This document shows, one piece after another, positions 35,363 through 44,253 of a DNA stretch of 64,000 nucleotides. The translations under genes were made by a program, and so were the position numbers. The notes below the pieces were generated by a model. It was not told where the DNA came from. It saw only the letters and a list, made by a program, of their open reading frames with translations, and searched no databases. Position 1 is the stretch's first letter; every line of letters starts with the position of its first letter. Source of the DNA: Clostridia bacterium (lineage in GTDB: Bacteria; Bacillota_A; Clostridia; Christensenellales; Aristaeellaceae); assembly GCA_017517815.1 (NCBI GenBank), contig JAFWYA010000021.1, positions 1 to 64,000 of the forward strand, in the 5' to 3' direction.

Positions 35363-36390
35363 AAAAACTGCTTTGTGTGTTTCTGTTCTTTGTCATGCTC
35401 ACGGGCTGCGCCATGGCTGAAACGCTGGAACTGCCCAGCCGCGACGCCCGCGAGATCGACAAGCTGATCGAAACCATCGCCGCCACGACTGCCGATCACA
35501 TCGTGTTTGACACAGGTTCCATCTCGGTAAGCAATCTGGAAAAGCTGCACGCAGCTTTCCCGGACAGAACGTTTGAGTACAGCATGACCCTGCTTGGCGA
35601 AAAGGTGCGTTCCACCGACGAACACCTGACCATCTATCCCGAAAAGGTGAACAGCCCGCAGACGTTTGATAAGCTGTATGCGGGGCTGAAATTCCTGCCC
35701 AACCTCAAAAGCCTGCGTTCGCTCAATTCCATGTTTACCTACGACCAGCTGGAAATGATGTACGCGCTCATTCCCGATCTGCAGCTGGAGGCCAGCATCC
35801 GCGTCAACAAGCACACGCTGCGCATGGCCAACACCGCCTTCAGCACCCTGCACAGCGAAAGCTCCACCCGCTACTCCAGCGACGACATGCGGGCGCTGAA
35901 GTACATGCACAACCTGCTGGCGCTGGACATCGGCCACAACGCGGTGGACGATCTGAGCTTCCTGTACGACCTGCCTGAGCTGCGCGTGCTGATCCTGGCC
36001 GACAACCAGATCACCGACCTCACACCCATTGCGTCGCTTGAACATCTGGAATATCTGGAGCTGTTTTTGAATCCCCTGACGGATATTTCTCCGCTGGCGG
36101 AGTGCAAAAACCTGATCGACCTGCACATCGGCTTTTGCCAGATCGAGGACTTTTCGCCGCTGGTGGGCCTTACCAGGCTCGACCGCCTGTGGATGAGCGA
36201 CAATCCCTTCACTGAGGAAGACGTGGCCATGCTGAAGGAAGCGCTGCCCAATTGCACCATCAACACCACCGCCGGGCAAATCGCCATCACGGCGGAAGGC
36301 TGGCGGCAGGGGCATCCGCGCTATCTGCAAATCGTGGAAATGTTCAAAAACGGCCGCTATCAGCCGTTTAAAGAGATCAAGAAGAAATAA
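35359..36390 (+). CDS. Leucine-rich-repeat lipoprotein
   Basis: 343 residues. The lipobox LTGC in FFVMLTGCAMAE predicts lipid anchoring to the membrane. About four 22-residue internalin-like repeats cover residues about 190-290, e.g. LRVLILADNQITDLTPIASL and LEYLELFLNPLTDISPL. The region before them is predicted mixed alpha/beta without a known family. It overlaps the methyltransferase stop (ATGA) and has AAAGGAG upstream. It probably binds a surface or wall partner; no enzymatic motif is seen. Confidence 0.8.
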   Translation: MKKLLCVFLFFVMLTGCAMAETLELPSRDAREIDKLIETIAATTADHIVFDTGSISVSNLEKLHAAFPDRTFEYSMTLLGEKVRSTDEHLTIYPEKVNSPQTFDKLYAGLKFLPNLKSLRSLNSMFTYDQLEMMYALIPDLQLEASIRVNKHTLRMANTAFSTLHSESSTRYSSDDMRALKYMHNLLALDIGHNAVDDLSFLYDLPELRVLILADNQITDLTPIASLEHLEYLELFLNPLTDISPLAECKNLIDLHIGFCQIEDFSPLVGLTRLDRLWMSDNPFTEEDVAMLKEALPNCTINTTAGQIAITAEGWRQGHPRYLQIVEMFKNGRYQPFKEIKKK

Positions 36391-36405
36391 GGGAGCCTGC
36401 CAAAG

Positions 36406-37608
36406 ATGATGAAGAAACTGCTGTGCGTGCTGACGGCCCTCCTGCTATTTTGCCTGTCCTGCCTGACCTTCGCCGAAGAAGCGGCGTTCAAAACCCTTGT
36501 CAAGGGCAGCAAGGGCAGCGACGTTGCCGCGATGAAGCTGCGTCTGTTTGAACTGGGTTATTTTCATACGCCCAAGCTTGGCAACAACTTTAACGACGAC
36601 ACCGTCAAAAAGGTCAAAGCTTTTCAGGAAAACAACGGCCTGCCCGCGACCGGCGAGGCGGATGAAGCCACCTACAACGCCATCCTGAGCGAAACGGCCG
36701 TCAGCGCATACCCCAGCGTGGAGGTTCCTGCGGTGCTTCCGCAGATCGACTGGCCCGAACGTGACGCGGAAGGCTATCTCGTCGGCGAAGAACCCTTCCT
36801 GTACGAGGATGACGAGGGCGGTTTCTGGGCCTATCTGACGCAGGATCTGCAGATCACCATCATCAAGTGCGCCGACGAGAGCATCCCGCTGGAATGGTTT
36901 GAGACCGACATCAGGCTGCGCGGCGACGAGCGTCTGATGACCGTTGAAAACAACCCCGCCCGCCCCGGCACGCGCTTCAAGCATCCCTTTGACATCGCCA
37001 CCGAAAATGGCTATGTGCTGGGCATCACTGACGACTTCTACGGCCACCGGATGTATCGCAAGGAAACCGTGGGCACCGTCATCCGCGACGGCGAGGTCCT
37101 CTCCTCCAAGACTTACAACAAGCGCCTGCATAACCTGCCTAACCTCGACATCATGGCGCAGTACCCCGACGGCACGCTCAAATGCTATTACAGCAACGAA
37201 AAGAAGGCCGACGAGTTGATCGCCGAGGGCGTGGTAAACGTGTTCTGCTTTGGCCCTGCGCTGGTGCGCGAAGGACAGATCGACCCGATGGTGCTGGAAG
37301 GCTGGTACGAAACCAAGTCGCCCCGTCAGGCACTGGCGATGTACGAACCCAACCATTACCTGGTGCTGTCGGTGCTGGGCCGCATGGATACCAGCGAAGG
37401 CACCGGTCTCATCCGCTTTGCCCGCATGCTGAAGGCACGCGGAGTTGAGGAGGCCTTCAACCTCGACGGCGGCAACACGCTGGCCCTCATTTTCAACGGC
37501 CGCATGCTCAACAAGCTGGCCACATGGGAAAACAAGCAGTTTGTGCGCACCGTCACTTCTCTCATCGGTGTGGGCACCAAAACCTACCCGGCAGAAGCCG
37601 AAGAATAA
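36406..37608 (+). CDS. Secreted peptidoglycan-binding phosphodiester glycosidase
   Basis: 400 residues. A signal peptide (MMKKLLCVLTALLLFCLSCLTFA) is followed by a PG_binding_1 domain (about 30-100, LVKGSKGSDVAAMKLRLFELG). The C-terminal region is a NAGPA-type domain whose hallmark FNLDGGNTLALIFNG is present, with Asp-Gly-Gly near residue 355. Family members cleave GlcNAc-1-phosphodiesters, and bacterial ones are thought to act on wall polymers (inference). It is the last gene of the parE-parC transcript, ending at a terminator at 37637-37668. Confidence 0.82.
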   Translation: MMKKLLCVLTALLLFCLSCLTFAEEAAFKTLVKGSKGSDVAAMKLRLFELGYFHTPKLGNNFNDDTVKKVKAFQENNGLPATGEADEATYNAILSETAVSAYPSVEVPAVLPQIDWPERDAEGYLVGEEPFLYEDDEGGFWAYLTQDLQITIIKCADESIPLEWFETDIRLRGDERLMTVENNPARPGTRFKHPFDIATENGYVLGITDDFYGHRMYRKETVGTVIRDGEVLSSKTYNKRLHNLPNLDIMAQYPDGTLKCYYSNEKKADELIAEGVVNVFCFGPALVREGQIDPMVLEGWYETKSPRQALAMYEPNHYLVLSVLGRMDTSEGTGLIRFARMLKARGVEEAFNLDGGNTLALIFNGRMLNKLATWENKQFVRTVTSLIGVGTKTYPAEAEE

Positions 37609-37636
37609 GGCATTTCCTCCCAACTGAAAACAATCA

Positions 37637-37668
37637 AATCCGTGGAACAATCCGCGGATTTTTTCTTT
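37637..37668 (+). terminator. Terminator of the topoisomerase operon
   Basis: Stem AATCCGTGGA/TCCGCGGATT with an ACAA loop, followed by TTTTCTTT. Confidence 0.85.
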
Positions 37669-37689
37669 GAAAAAGTTACTGAAAATACA

Positions 37690-37718
37690 TTGTTTTTCAC
37701 ATTCGCTTGTGCTATCAT
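37690..37718 (+). promoter_or_regulatory. Promoter of the ABC exporter genes
   Basis: TTGTTT (37690-37695), 17-nt spacer, TATCAT (37713-37718). Transcription would begin near 37725, which rules out start codons before that. Confidence 0.6.
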
Positions 37719-37787
37719 TCTCCGAAGCTGATGAATGCACAGAGCATTCTCTCCTACCCGCGACGACCGATTGGAGTGATTTGGCAA

Positions 37788-39530
37788 ATGCTTCAGCAAA
37801 TCAAATGGCTCTGGGAGAACATGGACGAAAAATACCACAAACGGCATATCTTCGCCATCGCACTGAGCGTGTTTACCACCGCGCTCACGCTGATCAACCC
37901 TGCCCTGATGCAGCGCGTGATCGACGAGGTGATCATGGCGCAGAACCCCGATCCTCTGCTTGGACTGCTGGCCATGATGCTTGCCGCCAAGTTTGTGCGT
38001 GAGGGCCTGCGTTACCTGATGGTGATCACACTGGAAAAGGATGCCCAAAACGTGGTGTATAACCTGAGACTGAAGCTGTTTCGCAAGCTGCAGTACAACG
38101 ACATGCGCTACTTTGACAAGCACCGCGCCGGCGACCTGATGACCCGTATGTCTGCCGATCTGGATTGGTGCCGTCACTTTGTGTCCTACATCGACTACCG
38201 CATCATCGACAGCGCGTGCCTGTTTCTGTTCACCTGCGTATACCTGTTCACCGTCAACTGGAAGCTGACGGGGCTTCTCATCTTCGTTACGCCGGTGCTG
38301 ATGCTCATCACCAAGCTGTATTCCTCCAAGGTGCGCCCGCGCTTTGTGGCCATGCGCGACAGGCTGAGCGAAATGAACGCCGCCGCGCAGGAAAACATCG
38401 CCGGCAACCGCGTGGTGAAGGCATTTGCCCGCGAAGAGTATGAAAAAGAGCGCTTTGACGAGCGCAACGAAGCCTTCCGTCAGAGCCACCTGCGCATCAA
38501 CAAGCTGTGGCTGAGCTTCTATCCCTTTATTGAAATACTGGCCAATGCCATGATGCTCATCACCGTTTTCGTTGGCGGTTTGTTCATCATCTGGGGCCAG
38601 CTGACCCCCGGTGAACTGGCCATCTTCACCAGCCTGAGCTGGGCGCTTTCCAACCCCATGCGCGAACTGGGCAACCTGCTCAACGAGCTGCAGCGCTTTT
38701 CCACCTCCGCCACCAAGGTACAGGAGCTGTACTACGCCACCCCCAGCATCGTCGACGCGCCCGATGCAGTCGAGCACGGCCGCATGAAGGGCAAGATCGA
38801 GTTCCGCAACGTCAGCTTCAAGTTTGACAACAAAAAGGTCATTGACGACGTGAGCTTTGTGGTGCAGCCCGGCCAGACCGTGGCCGTCATGGGCCCCACC
38901 GGCGGCGGAAAAACCACGCTGATCAACCTGCTCAGCCGCTTCTATGACGTGACCGAAGGCGAAGTGCTGGTGGACGACGTCAACGTAAAGAAGTGGAAGC
39001 TGCAGCAGCTGCGCGGCGGCATCGGCACGGCCACGCAGGACGTGTTCCTGTTCTCCGACACCGTCGAAGGCAATGTAGCCTTCGGCAATCAGGAACTGAC
39101 CATCGATGAGGTGAAGGACTTTGCCAACCGCGCAGCCGCCCACGACTTTGTGGAAAAGCTGGCCGACGGCTACGACACCATCATCGGCGAACGCGGCGTG
39201 GGCCTCAGCGGCGGACAGCGTCAGCGCATCGCGCTTTCCCGCGCGCTGGCCATTCGTCCCAGCATTCTGGTGATGGACGACACCACCTCCGCCGTGGACA
39301 GCGAAACCGAGCGCTACATGCAGCAGCAGCTGCGCCAGCTGCCCTTTGAATGCACCAAGTTCATCATCGCCCAGCGCATTTCTTCCATGCGCGACGCCGA
39401 CCTGATCCTTGTCATCAAGGACGGTCGCATCACCGAACGCGGCACGCACGAGGAACTGGTGAAGCTGCGCGGCTACTACTATCAGACCTACGCCCTGCAA
39501 AACGACCTGCCCCAAGAGGAGGCGATGTGA
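37788..39530 (+). CDS. ABC exporter half-transporter (first of a heterodimer)
   Basis: 580 residues, the standard half-transporter length. Six membrane helices (residues about 20-310) precede the nucleotide-binding domain. Walker A is GPTGGGKTTLIN, the signature GVGLSGGQRQRIALSRA, and Walker B ILVMDDTTSAVDSE. Walker B ends in Asp rather than the catalytic Glu, the usual mark of the degenerate site in heterodimeric exporters. The ATG at 37788 is chosen with GGAG 11 nt upstream. The partner gene begins 1 nt after the stop. Substrate unknown, drug- or lipid-type by family. Confidence 0.88.
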   Translation: MLQQIKWLWENMDEKYHKRHIFAIALSVFTTALTLINPALMQRVIDEVIMAQNPDPLLGLLAMMLAAKFVREGLRYLMVITLEKDAQNVVYNLRLKLFRKLQYNDMRYFDKHRAGDLMTRMSADLDWCRHFVSYIDYRIIDSACLFLFTCVYLFTVNWKLTGLLIFVTPVLMLITKLYSSKVRPRFVAMRDRLSEMNAAAQENIAGNRVVKAFAREEYEKERFDERNEAFRQSHLRINKLWLSFYPFIEILANAMMLITVFVGGLFIIWGQLTPGELAIFTSLSWALSNPMRELGNLLNELQRFSTSATKVQELYYATPSIVDAPDAVEHGRMKGKIEFRNVSFKFDNKKVIDDVSFVVQPGQTVAVMGPTGGGKTTLINLLSRFYDVTEGEVLVDDVNVKKWKLQQLRGGIGTATQDVFLFSDTVEGNVAFGNQELTIDEVKDFANRAAAHDFVEKLADGYDTIIGERGVGLSGGQRQRIALSRALAIRPSILVMDDTTSAVDSETERYMQQQLRQLPFECTKFIIAQRISSMRDADLILVIKDGRITERGTHEELVKLRGYYYQTYALQNDLPQEEAM

Positions 39531-39531
39531 A

Positions 39532-41337
39532 ATGGCACGCAACAAGTTTGACGTTGACGAGCGGCTTGAGACCCCATTTCAATTGAAGCACCTGAAACGC
39601 GCGGGCGTTTATATCGGCAAACACAAGTACAAAATGCTCATGGCGCTGCTTTTGAGCTCGCTGGCAAGCATCGCGTCGCTGTTCATTCCCAAGATCACCC
39701 AGTGGGTGCTGGACGTGGCCGTGCCCAACAAGGACGTTGGCATGATCATCAAAATGGCTGCCGTCTTTGTTGGCATCATTCTGCTGAGCATCGTGTTCAA
39801 CACCATTCGCTCCCGCACGATGGTGCATGTAAGCCAGTCCATCATTTATGATATCCGCAAGGACCTGTTCGCTCACCTGCAGAAACTGCCCTTCAGCTAT
39901 TATGACAGCCGTCCCGCGGGCAAGATCCTGGTGCGCGTCATCAACTACGTCAACTCCGTTTCCGACATTCTTTCCAACGGCATCATCAACATGATCCTGG
40001 AGATCATCAACCTGATCTTCATCGTCGTTTTCATGTACGCCACCAACGCCACGCTGGCCACGGTCATCCTGTCGGGCCTGCCGGTATTTCTGGCCATCAT
40101 CCTCATCATCAAGCCGCGCCAGCGTAAGGCATGGCAGGCGCAGAGCAACAAAAACTCCAACTACAACGCCTACCTGGCTGAATCCATCGACGGCGTTCGC
40201 GTCAGTCAGCTGTTTGACCGTCAGGAGGTCAACCTGACCATCATGGAAAAGCTGGCCTCCGCCTGCCGCGCCGCATGGACGCGCGCCATCTATTTCAGCA
40301 ATGCTGTGTGGCTGAGCAGTGAAACGCTCACGCAGATCGTAACCGCGCTTCTGTTCATCGCCGGTGTATACTGGATGGACGGCGGCGAAATGGTATCCTT
40401 CGGCGTGATTCTTGCCATGACGCAGTATGTAAGCCGTTTCTGGCAGCCCATTACGAATCTGGCAAACATCTACAACTCCTTTGTCAACAACATTGCCTAT
40501 CTGGAGCGCATTTTTGAAACCATGGACGAGCCCGTTGTGGTGGACGATGTGCCCGGCGCAAAGGATCTGCCGCCCATCACCGGCGAGGTGGATTTTGAGG
40601 ACGTGACCTTCGCCTATGAAGAGGGCATCAACATTCTGGAACATGTAAACCTTCACGTGAAGGCCGGTGAGAGCATCGCGCTGGTCGGCCCCACGGGTGC
40701 CGGCAAGAGCACCGTTATCAACCTGCTGTGCCGCTTCTACAATTTAAACGGCGGAAAGATCCTGCTGCACGGCGAGGATGGCAGCACGCATGACATCAGC
40801 CAGACCACGCTGCACAGCCTGCGCAGTCAGCTGGGTATCATGCTGCAGGACAGCTTCATCTTCAGCGGCACTTTGATGGACAACATCCGCTACGGCAGGC
40901 TTGACGCCACTGACGAAGAGGTGCGCGCCGCCGCAAAGCGCGTGCGCGCGGACGACTTTATCAGCCAGATGAAGCAGGGCTACAACACCGAGGTCAAGGA
41001 GCGCGGCGGCAACCTGTCGCAGGGACAGAAGCAGCTGGTCGCCTTTGCACGCACACTGCTGAGCGACCCGGCCATCCTCATTCTGGACGAGGCCACCTCC
41101 TCCATCGACACCCAGACCGAAAAGCTTCTGCAGGAGGGCATTCAGGAAATGCTCAAGGGCCGCACCAGCTTCATCATCGCCCACCGCCTGAGCACCATCA
41201 AAAACTGCGACCGCATCCTCTACATCGGCAATAAAGGCATTATGGAAGCGGGCAGCCACGATGAGCTGATGGAAAAGAAGGGCCTGTATTATCAGCTGTA
41301 TACCACGCAGGCACAGGAACAGGGCCTGATCGCCTGA
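39532..41337 (+). CDS. ABC exporter half-transporter (second of a heterodimer)
   Basis: 601 residues. Membrane domain (about 35-330) then ATPase with GPTGAGKSTVINL and Walker B AILILDEATSSIDTQ, with a normal catalytic Glu. Its signature reads GGNLSQGQKQLVAFART. Together with the degenerate Walker B of the first half this gives the classic asymmetric exporter. GAGGAGG in the end of the first gene serves as ribosome-binding site. A strong terminator follows at 41345-41377. Confidence 0.9.
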   Translation: MARNKFDVDERLETPFQLKHLKRAGVYIGKHKYKMLMALLLSSLASIASLFIPKITQWVLDVAVPNKDVGMIIKMAAVFVGIILLSIVFNTIRSRTMVHVSQSIIYDIRKDLFAHLQKLPFSYYDSRPAGKILVRVINYVNSVSDILSNGIINMILEIINLIFIVVFMYATNATLATVILSGLPVFLAIILIIKPRQRKAWQAQSNKNSNYNAYLAESIDGVRVSQLFDRQEVNLTIMEKLASACRAAWTRAIYFSNAVWLSSETLTQIVTALLFIAGVYWMDGGEMVSFGVILAMTQYVSRFWQPITNLANIYNSFVNNIAYLERIFETMDEPVVVDDVPGAKDLPPITGEVDFEDVTFAYEEGINILEHVNLHVKAGESIALVGPTGAGKSTVINLLCRFYNLNGGKILLHGEDGSTHDISQTTLHSLRSQLGIMLQDSFIFSGTLMDNIRYGRLDATDEEVRAAAKRVRADDFISQMKQGYNTEVKERGGNLSQGQKQLVAFARTLLSDPAILILDEATSSIDTQTEKLLQEGIQEMLKGRTSFIIAHRLSTIKNCDRILYIGNKGIMEAGSHDELMEKKGLYYQLYTTQAQEQGLIA

Positions 41338-41344
41338 ACCAAAA

Positions 41345-41377
41345 AGAGAGAAGCACATGCTTCTCTCTTTTTATTTT
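41345..41377. terminator. Terminator after the ABC exporter, shared with the GH2 gene
   Basis: An AGAGAGAAG-type stem (arms 41345-41355 and 41358-41368) with a T-rich end on plus and A-tract on the other side, between convergent genes. Confidence 0.8.
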
Positions 41378-43082
41378 ATTCTTCAATGGCCGCCTTCTGC
41401 GTGTTGATGGCCGCAATGACATCCGGCGGAAACTTAGCCTCACGATGATAGGTGTACAGGCCGTTTTGTTCCTGCTCCACGTCGGTCAGCTGGGTGTAGC
41501 AGAAGCCCATGTGCTCGGGGTTGCCAAGCAGCGCCTCGGTCAGCCCCTTGTAGCGGGACAGGAACTCTTCGGCGGTCTTGGGCCCTTCGCCGTATCCCCA
41601 GCCGCTTTCATCATCCGTCCAGCGGATGCCGCCGTACTCGCTGACAAACATGGGCTGCCTGCCATCGTAGTGCTGTCTGCCCTCGAAACGGTCATACAGA
41701 GCTGCACCGGGCTTGTAGCGTTCGGCATAAATGGCAGTATTCTGCTCGTAGTCGTGCGTGTCGTAGATATCTGTCTCCGCATGGAAACCGCCGCTGGTGT
41801 CGATGACCGGGCGGGTAGGATCAGCCGCCTTGGTGGCGCGGTAGGTCATCTGCAAAGTGAGCTCGCGCAGCCCTTCGTTGCTTTCCTTCCACACCTCGTT
41901 GTACGGGCACCAGCCCACGATGCACGGCGCGCTGAAATCGCGGTCGACCACTTCCAGCCACTCGCGCAGGAAGATGTTCATGGTGTGTGGATGCGCAGGC
42001 TCAATGCCCCAGCTGGCCATTTCGCCCCAGCAGATATAACCCAGCTTGTCCGCCCAGTACAGGAAGCGCTGCTCAAATACCTTCTGGTGCAGCCTTGCGC
42101 CGTTGAAGCCCATGGCCATGGACATTTCAATGTCGTGCCTGAGCGCCTCATCCGTAGGTGCGGTGTAAATGCCGTCCGGATAGAAGCCCTGATCCAGAAT
42201 CAGGCGCTGGAACACCGGCCTGCCGTTGATAAGGCACTTCTTGCCGTCGAAGGAGATGGTACGCAGCGCAAAGTAACTGCTGAGAACGTCCTCGCCCAGC
42301 GTGAGCGTCAGGTCGTACAGATTGGGCTGGCCTGCCGTCCACAGGTGGATATCCTCCATCTTGAGTGTCAGCTTGGCGTGATTGCCGTCCACCACACATT
42401 CAGCCTGTGCCTGCGGCTTACCATTAAAGCAGGCCTGCACCTTCAGCGTCATACCACAGGCGTTTCCGCTGATGAGCGCATCCATGTACAGCGTGCCGTT
42501 GGCAGCATCGGGATAATATTTCACAGACTGAATGTAGGTTTGCGGCACCCACTCCAGCCACACCGTCTGCCAGATGCCCGTGGTGCGGGTGTAACTGCAG
42601 CCGTAGGAATGATACCGGTTTGACTGCTTACCATACGGCTGAAACCCATGGCGCTGATCGTCATCGGCACAGATGACCAGCGTGTTTTCGCCGGGCTTCA
42701 CCGCATGGGTGATCTCAAATGTGAAGGAGGCATAGCCGCCCTCGTGCACGCCGACGGACTGGCCGTTGACCCATGCTTCGCATTTGTAGTCCACCGCACC
42801 AAAGTGCAGCAGAATGCGCTTTCCCTCCGCCTCTTGGGGCAGCACAAAACTGCGGCGGTACCACACAGCCGCCATAAAATCCTTATAACCCACGCCGGAC
42901 AGTTCGCTTTCCGGGCAGAAGGGCACCAGAATGGTCTGATCAAGCGGTGTCTTTTCCACCAGACCGCGCGCCCGGCCGGACGCGCCGTGGTCGATTTCAA
43001 ACTGCCAGCTGCCGTTCAAATTCATCCACCCGGAACGCACAAATTGCGGTCTGGGATATTCAGGACGGGGAATGGAATGCAT
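41376..43082 (-). CDS. Glycoside hydrolase family 2 protein
   Basis: 568 residues, cytoplasmic. The sugar-binding jelly roll (about 1-170), an Ig-like domain and the TIM barrel are recognisable. The acid/base Glu396 follows Asn in CPYNEVW, and the nucleophile Glu482 lies in MFVSEYGGIRW. The family covers beta-galactosidases, glucuronidases and mannosidases; the substrate is not decided here. The start is the ATG at 43082, 9 nt after AGGAG. A perfect 23-bp palindrome covers its promoter. Confidence 0.88.
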   Translation of the reverse strand: MHSIPRPEYPRPQFVRSGWMNLNGSWQFEIDHGASGRARGLVEKTPLDQTILVPFCPESELSGVGYKDFMAAVWYRRSFVLPQEAEGKRILLHFGAVDYKCEAWVNGQSVGVHEGGYASFTFEITHAVKPGENTLVICADDDQRHGFQPYGKQSNRYHSYGCSYTRTTGIWQTVWLEWVPQTYIQSVKYYPDAANGTLYMDALISGNACGMTLKVQACFNGKPQAQAECVVDGNHAKLTLKMEDIHLWTAGQPNLYDLTLTLGEDVLSSYFALRTISFDGKKCLINGRPVFQRLILDQGFYPDGIYTAPTDEALRHDIEMSMAMGFNGARLHQKVFEQRFLYWADKLGYICWGEMASWGIEPAHPHTMNIFLREWLEVVDRDFSAPCIVGWCPYNEVWKESNEGLRELTLQMTYRATKAADPTRPVIDTSGGFHAETDIYDTHDYEQNTAIYAERYKPGAALYDRFEGRQHYDGRQPMFVSEYGGIRWTDDESGWGYGEGPKTAEEFLSRYKGLTEALLGNPEHMGFCYTQLTDVEQEQNGLYTYHREAKFPPDVIAAINTQKAAIEE

Positions 43083-43111
43083 GAATACCATCTCCTGTAT
43101 ATGAAATTTGA

Positions 43112-43134
43112 TTTTTCTGTATTGTACAGAAAAA
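43112..43134. promoter_or_regulatory. Perfect 23-bp palindrome in the divergent GH2 / secreted-protein promoter
   Basis: Arms TTTTTCTGTA (43112-43121) and TACAGAAAAA (43125-43134) with a TTG centre. It covers a minus-strand TACAAT -10 (TTGCAT at 43149-43144 upstream). It is a very good operator candidate for a dimeric repressor of the carbohydrate genes on both sides. Confidence 0.75.
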
Positions 43135-43222
43135 CCTTGCGGTATGCAAGACACACACTGTGGCAATTACGTAAAAAATGTGGTATAACGATTACAACGC
43201 CAAAGAAAGGTCGTATGAAGTA

Positions 43223-44239
43223 ATGAAAAGACTGTTTCCTTTGTTTCTGGCTTTCCTGCTGCTGACCTGCACGGCCTGCGCCGAGGGTTTTTGCTACTCC
43301 ACTCAATCCGTTACCGACAGTGCAAACACCAACGCGCTGTACGATGTTTTCTATGCCAGTGGAGAAATGGCCGAGCCCATTCCCGGCTGCGCTGAAGACG
43401 TGGTGCCGCAGGGCGTGGGGTATCTGCCGCAGGAGGATTGGCTGCTGTTCAGCGGTTACAGCTCTGGCGGCGACCGCAGCAGCATCATTGCTGTCGACCG
43501 TGCGACTGATGCAATCGTGAAGGAAATCTATCTCAACAATGTAGATGGCACGCCCTACACAGGCCATGCCGGCGGCGTGTGCGCCACCGAAAACAATATC
43601 TACGTTGCAAACGCCAGCACGCTGTACCGCATTTCGCTGGATGCCTATCGTGCGCTGCCCGCCGCATCCGAATGCAACTTTGAAGAAGCCATTCCCGTGC
43701 CGGTCACCGCGTCCTACTGCAACTACTCTGAAGGCATTCTGTGGGTGGGCGAATTCCAGTACGGCGGCGAATACAAAACCGACGCCAGCCACAAGGTGAA
43801 AAGCGACGACGGCCGTTACAAGGCCTGGTGCTGCGGCTATGTGCTTGATCCGTCTGCTGAACGGGAGCTGGACGTCTCTGCGCCGGATTACATTCTGTCC
43901 ACCACCGAGCGCATTCAGGGCATGACGGTCAAAAATGGTGAAATCTATCTGAGCCAGTCCTATGGTCGGCGCAATCTGTCCATGATCTATCGCTATAGCA
44001 ACGTGCTGCCCAATGAACCTGACGCTACTGCGGAGCTGAACGGGCAGACCGTGCCCATCTGGTGTCTGGACAGCGGCGTGCAGCTGGGCGCCATCGTGGC
44101 TCCGCCCATGACCGAGGGGCTTTGCACTGTGGGCGACGCCGTGTGCGTGCTGTTTGAATCCGCCGCCGCCAAATACATGGACCCTGAAAAGCCATCTGCC
44201 AACCCCGTTGACCAGGTGTTCATGCTTACCGCCTTCTGA
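43223..44239 (+). CDS. Secreted propeller-like protein of unknown function
   Basis: 338 residues. A signal peptide (MKRLFPLFLAFLLLTCTACA; a lipobox-like LTCTAC is weak) precedes a repetitive beta structure. Segments such as HAGGVCATENNIYVANASTLY and IQGMTVKNGEIYLSQSY recall blades of YncE/SMP-30-like propellers. No catalytic residues could be assigned. The start at 43223 has GAAAGG some 12 nt upstream. It is followed after 14 nt by the PHP gene and shares its transcript. Confidence 0.65.
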   Translation: MKRLFPLFLAFLLLTCTACAEGFCYSTQSVTDSANTNALYDVFYASGEMAEPIPGCAEDVVPQGVGYLPQEDWLLFSGYSSGGDRSSIIAVDRATDAIVKEIYLNNVDGTPYTGHAGGVCATENNIYVANASTLYRISLDAYRALPAASECNFEEAIPVPVTASYCNYSEGILWVGEFQYGGEYKTDASHKVKSDDGRYKAWCCGYVLDPSAERELDVSAPDYILSTTERIQGMTVKNGEIYLSQSYGRRNLSMIYRYSNVLPNEPDATAELNGQTVPIWCLDSGVQLGAIVAPPMTEGLCTVGDAVCVLFESAAAKYMDPEKPSANPVDQVFMLTAF

Positions 44240-44253
44240 AGGAGTCTGCACTG

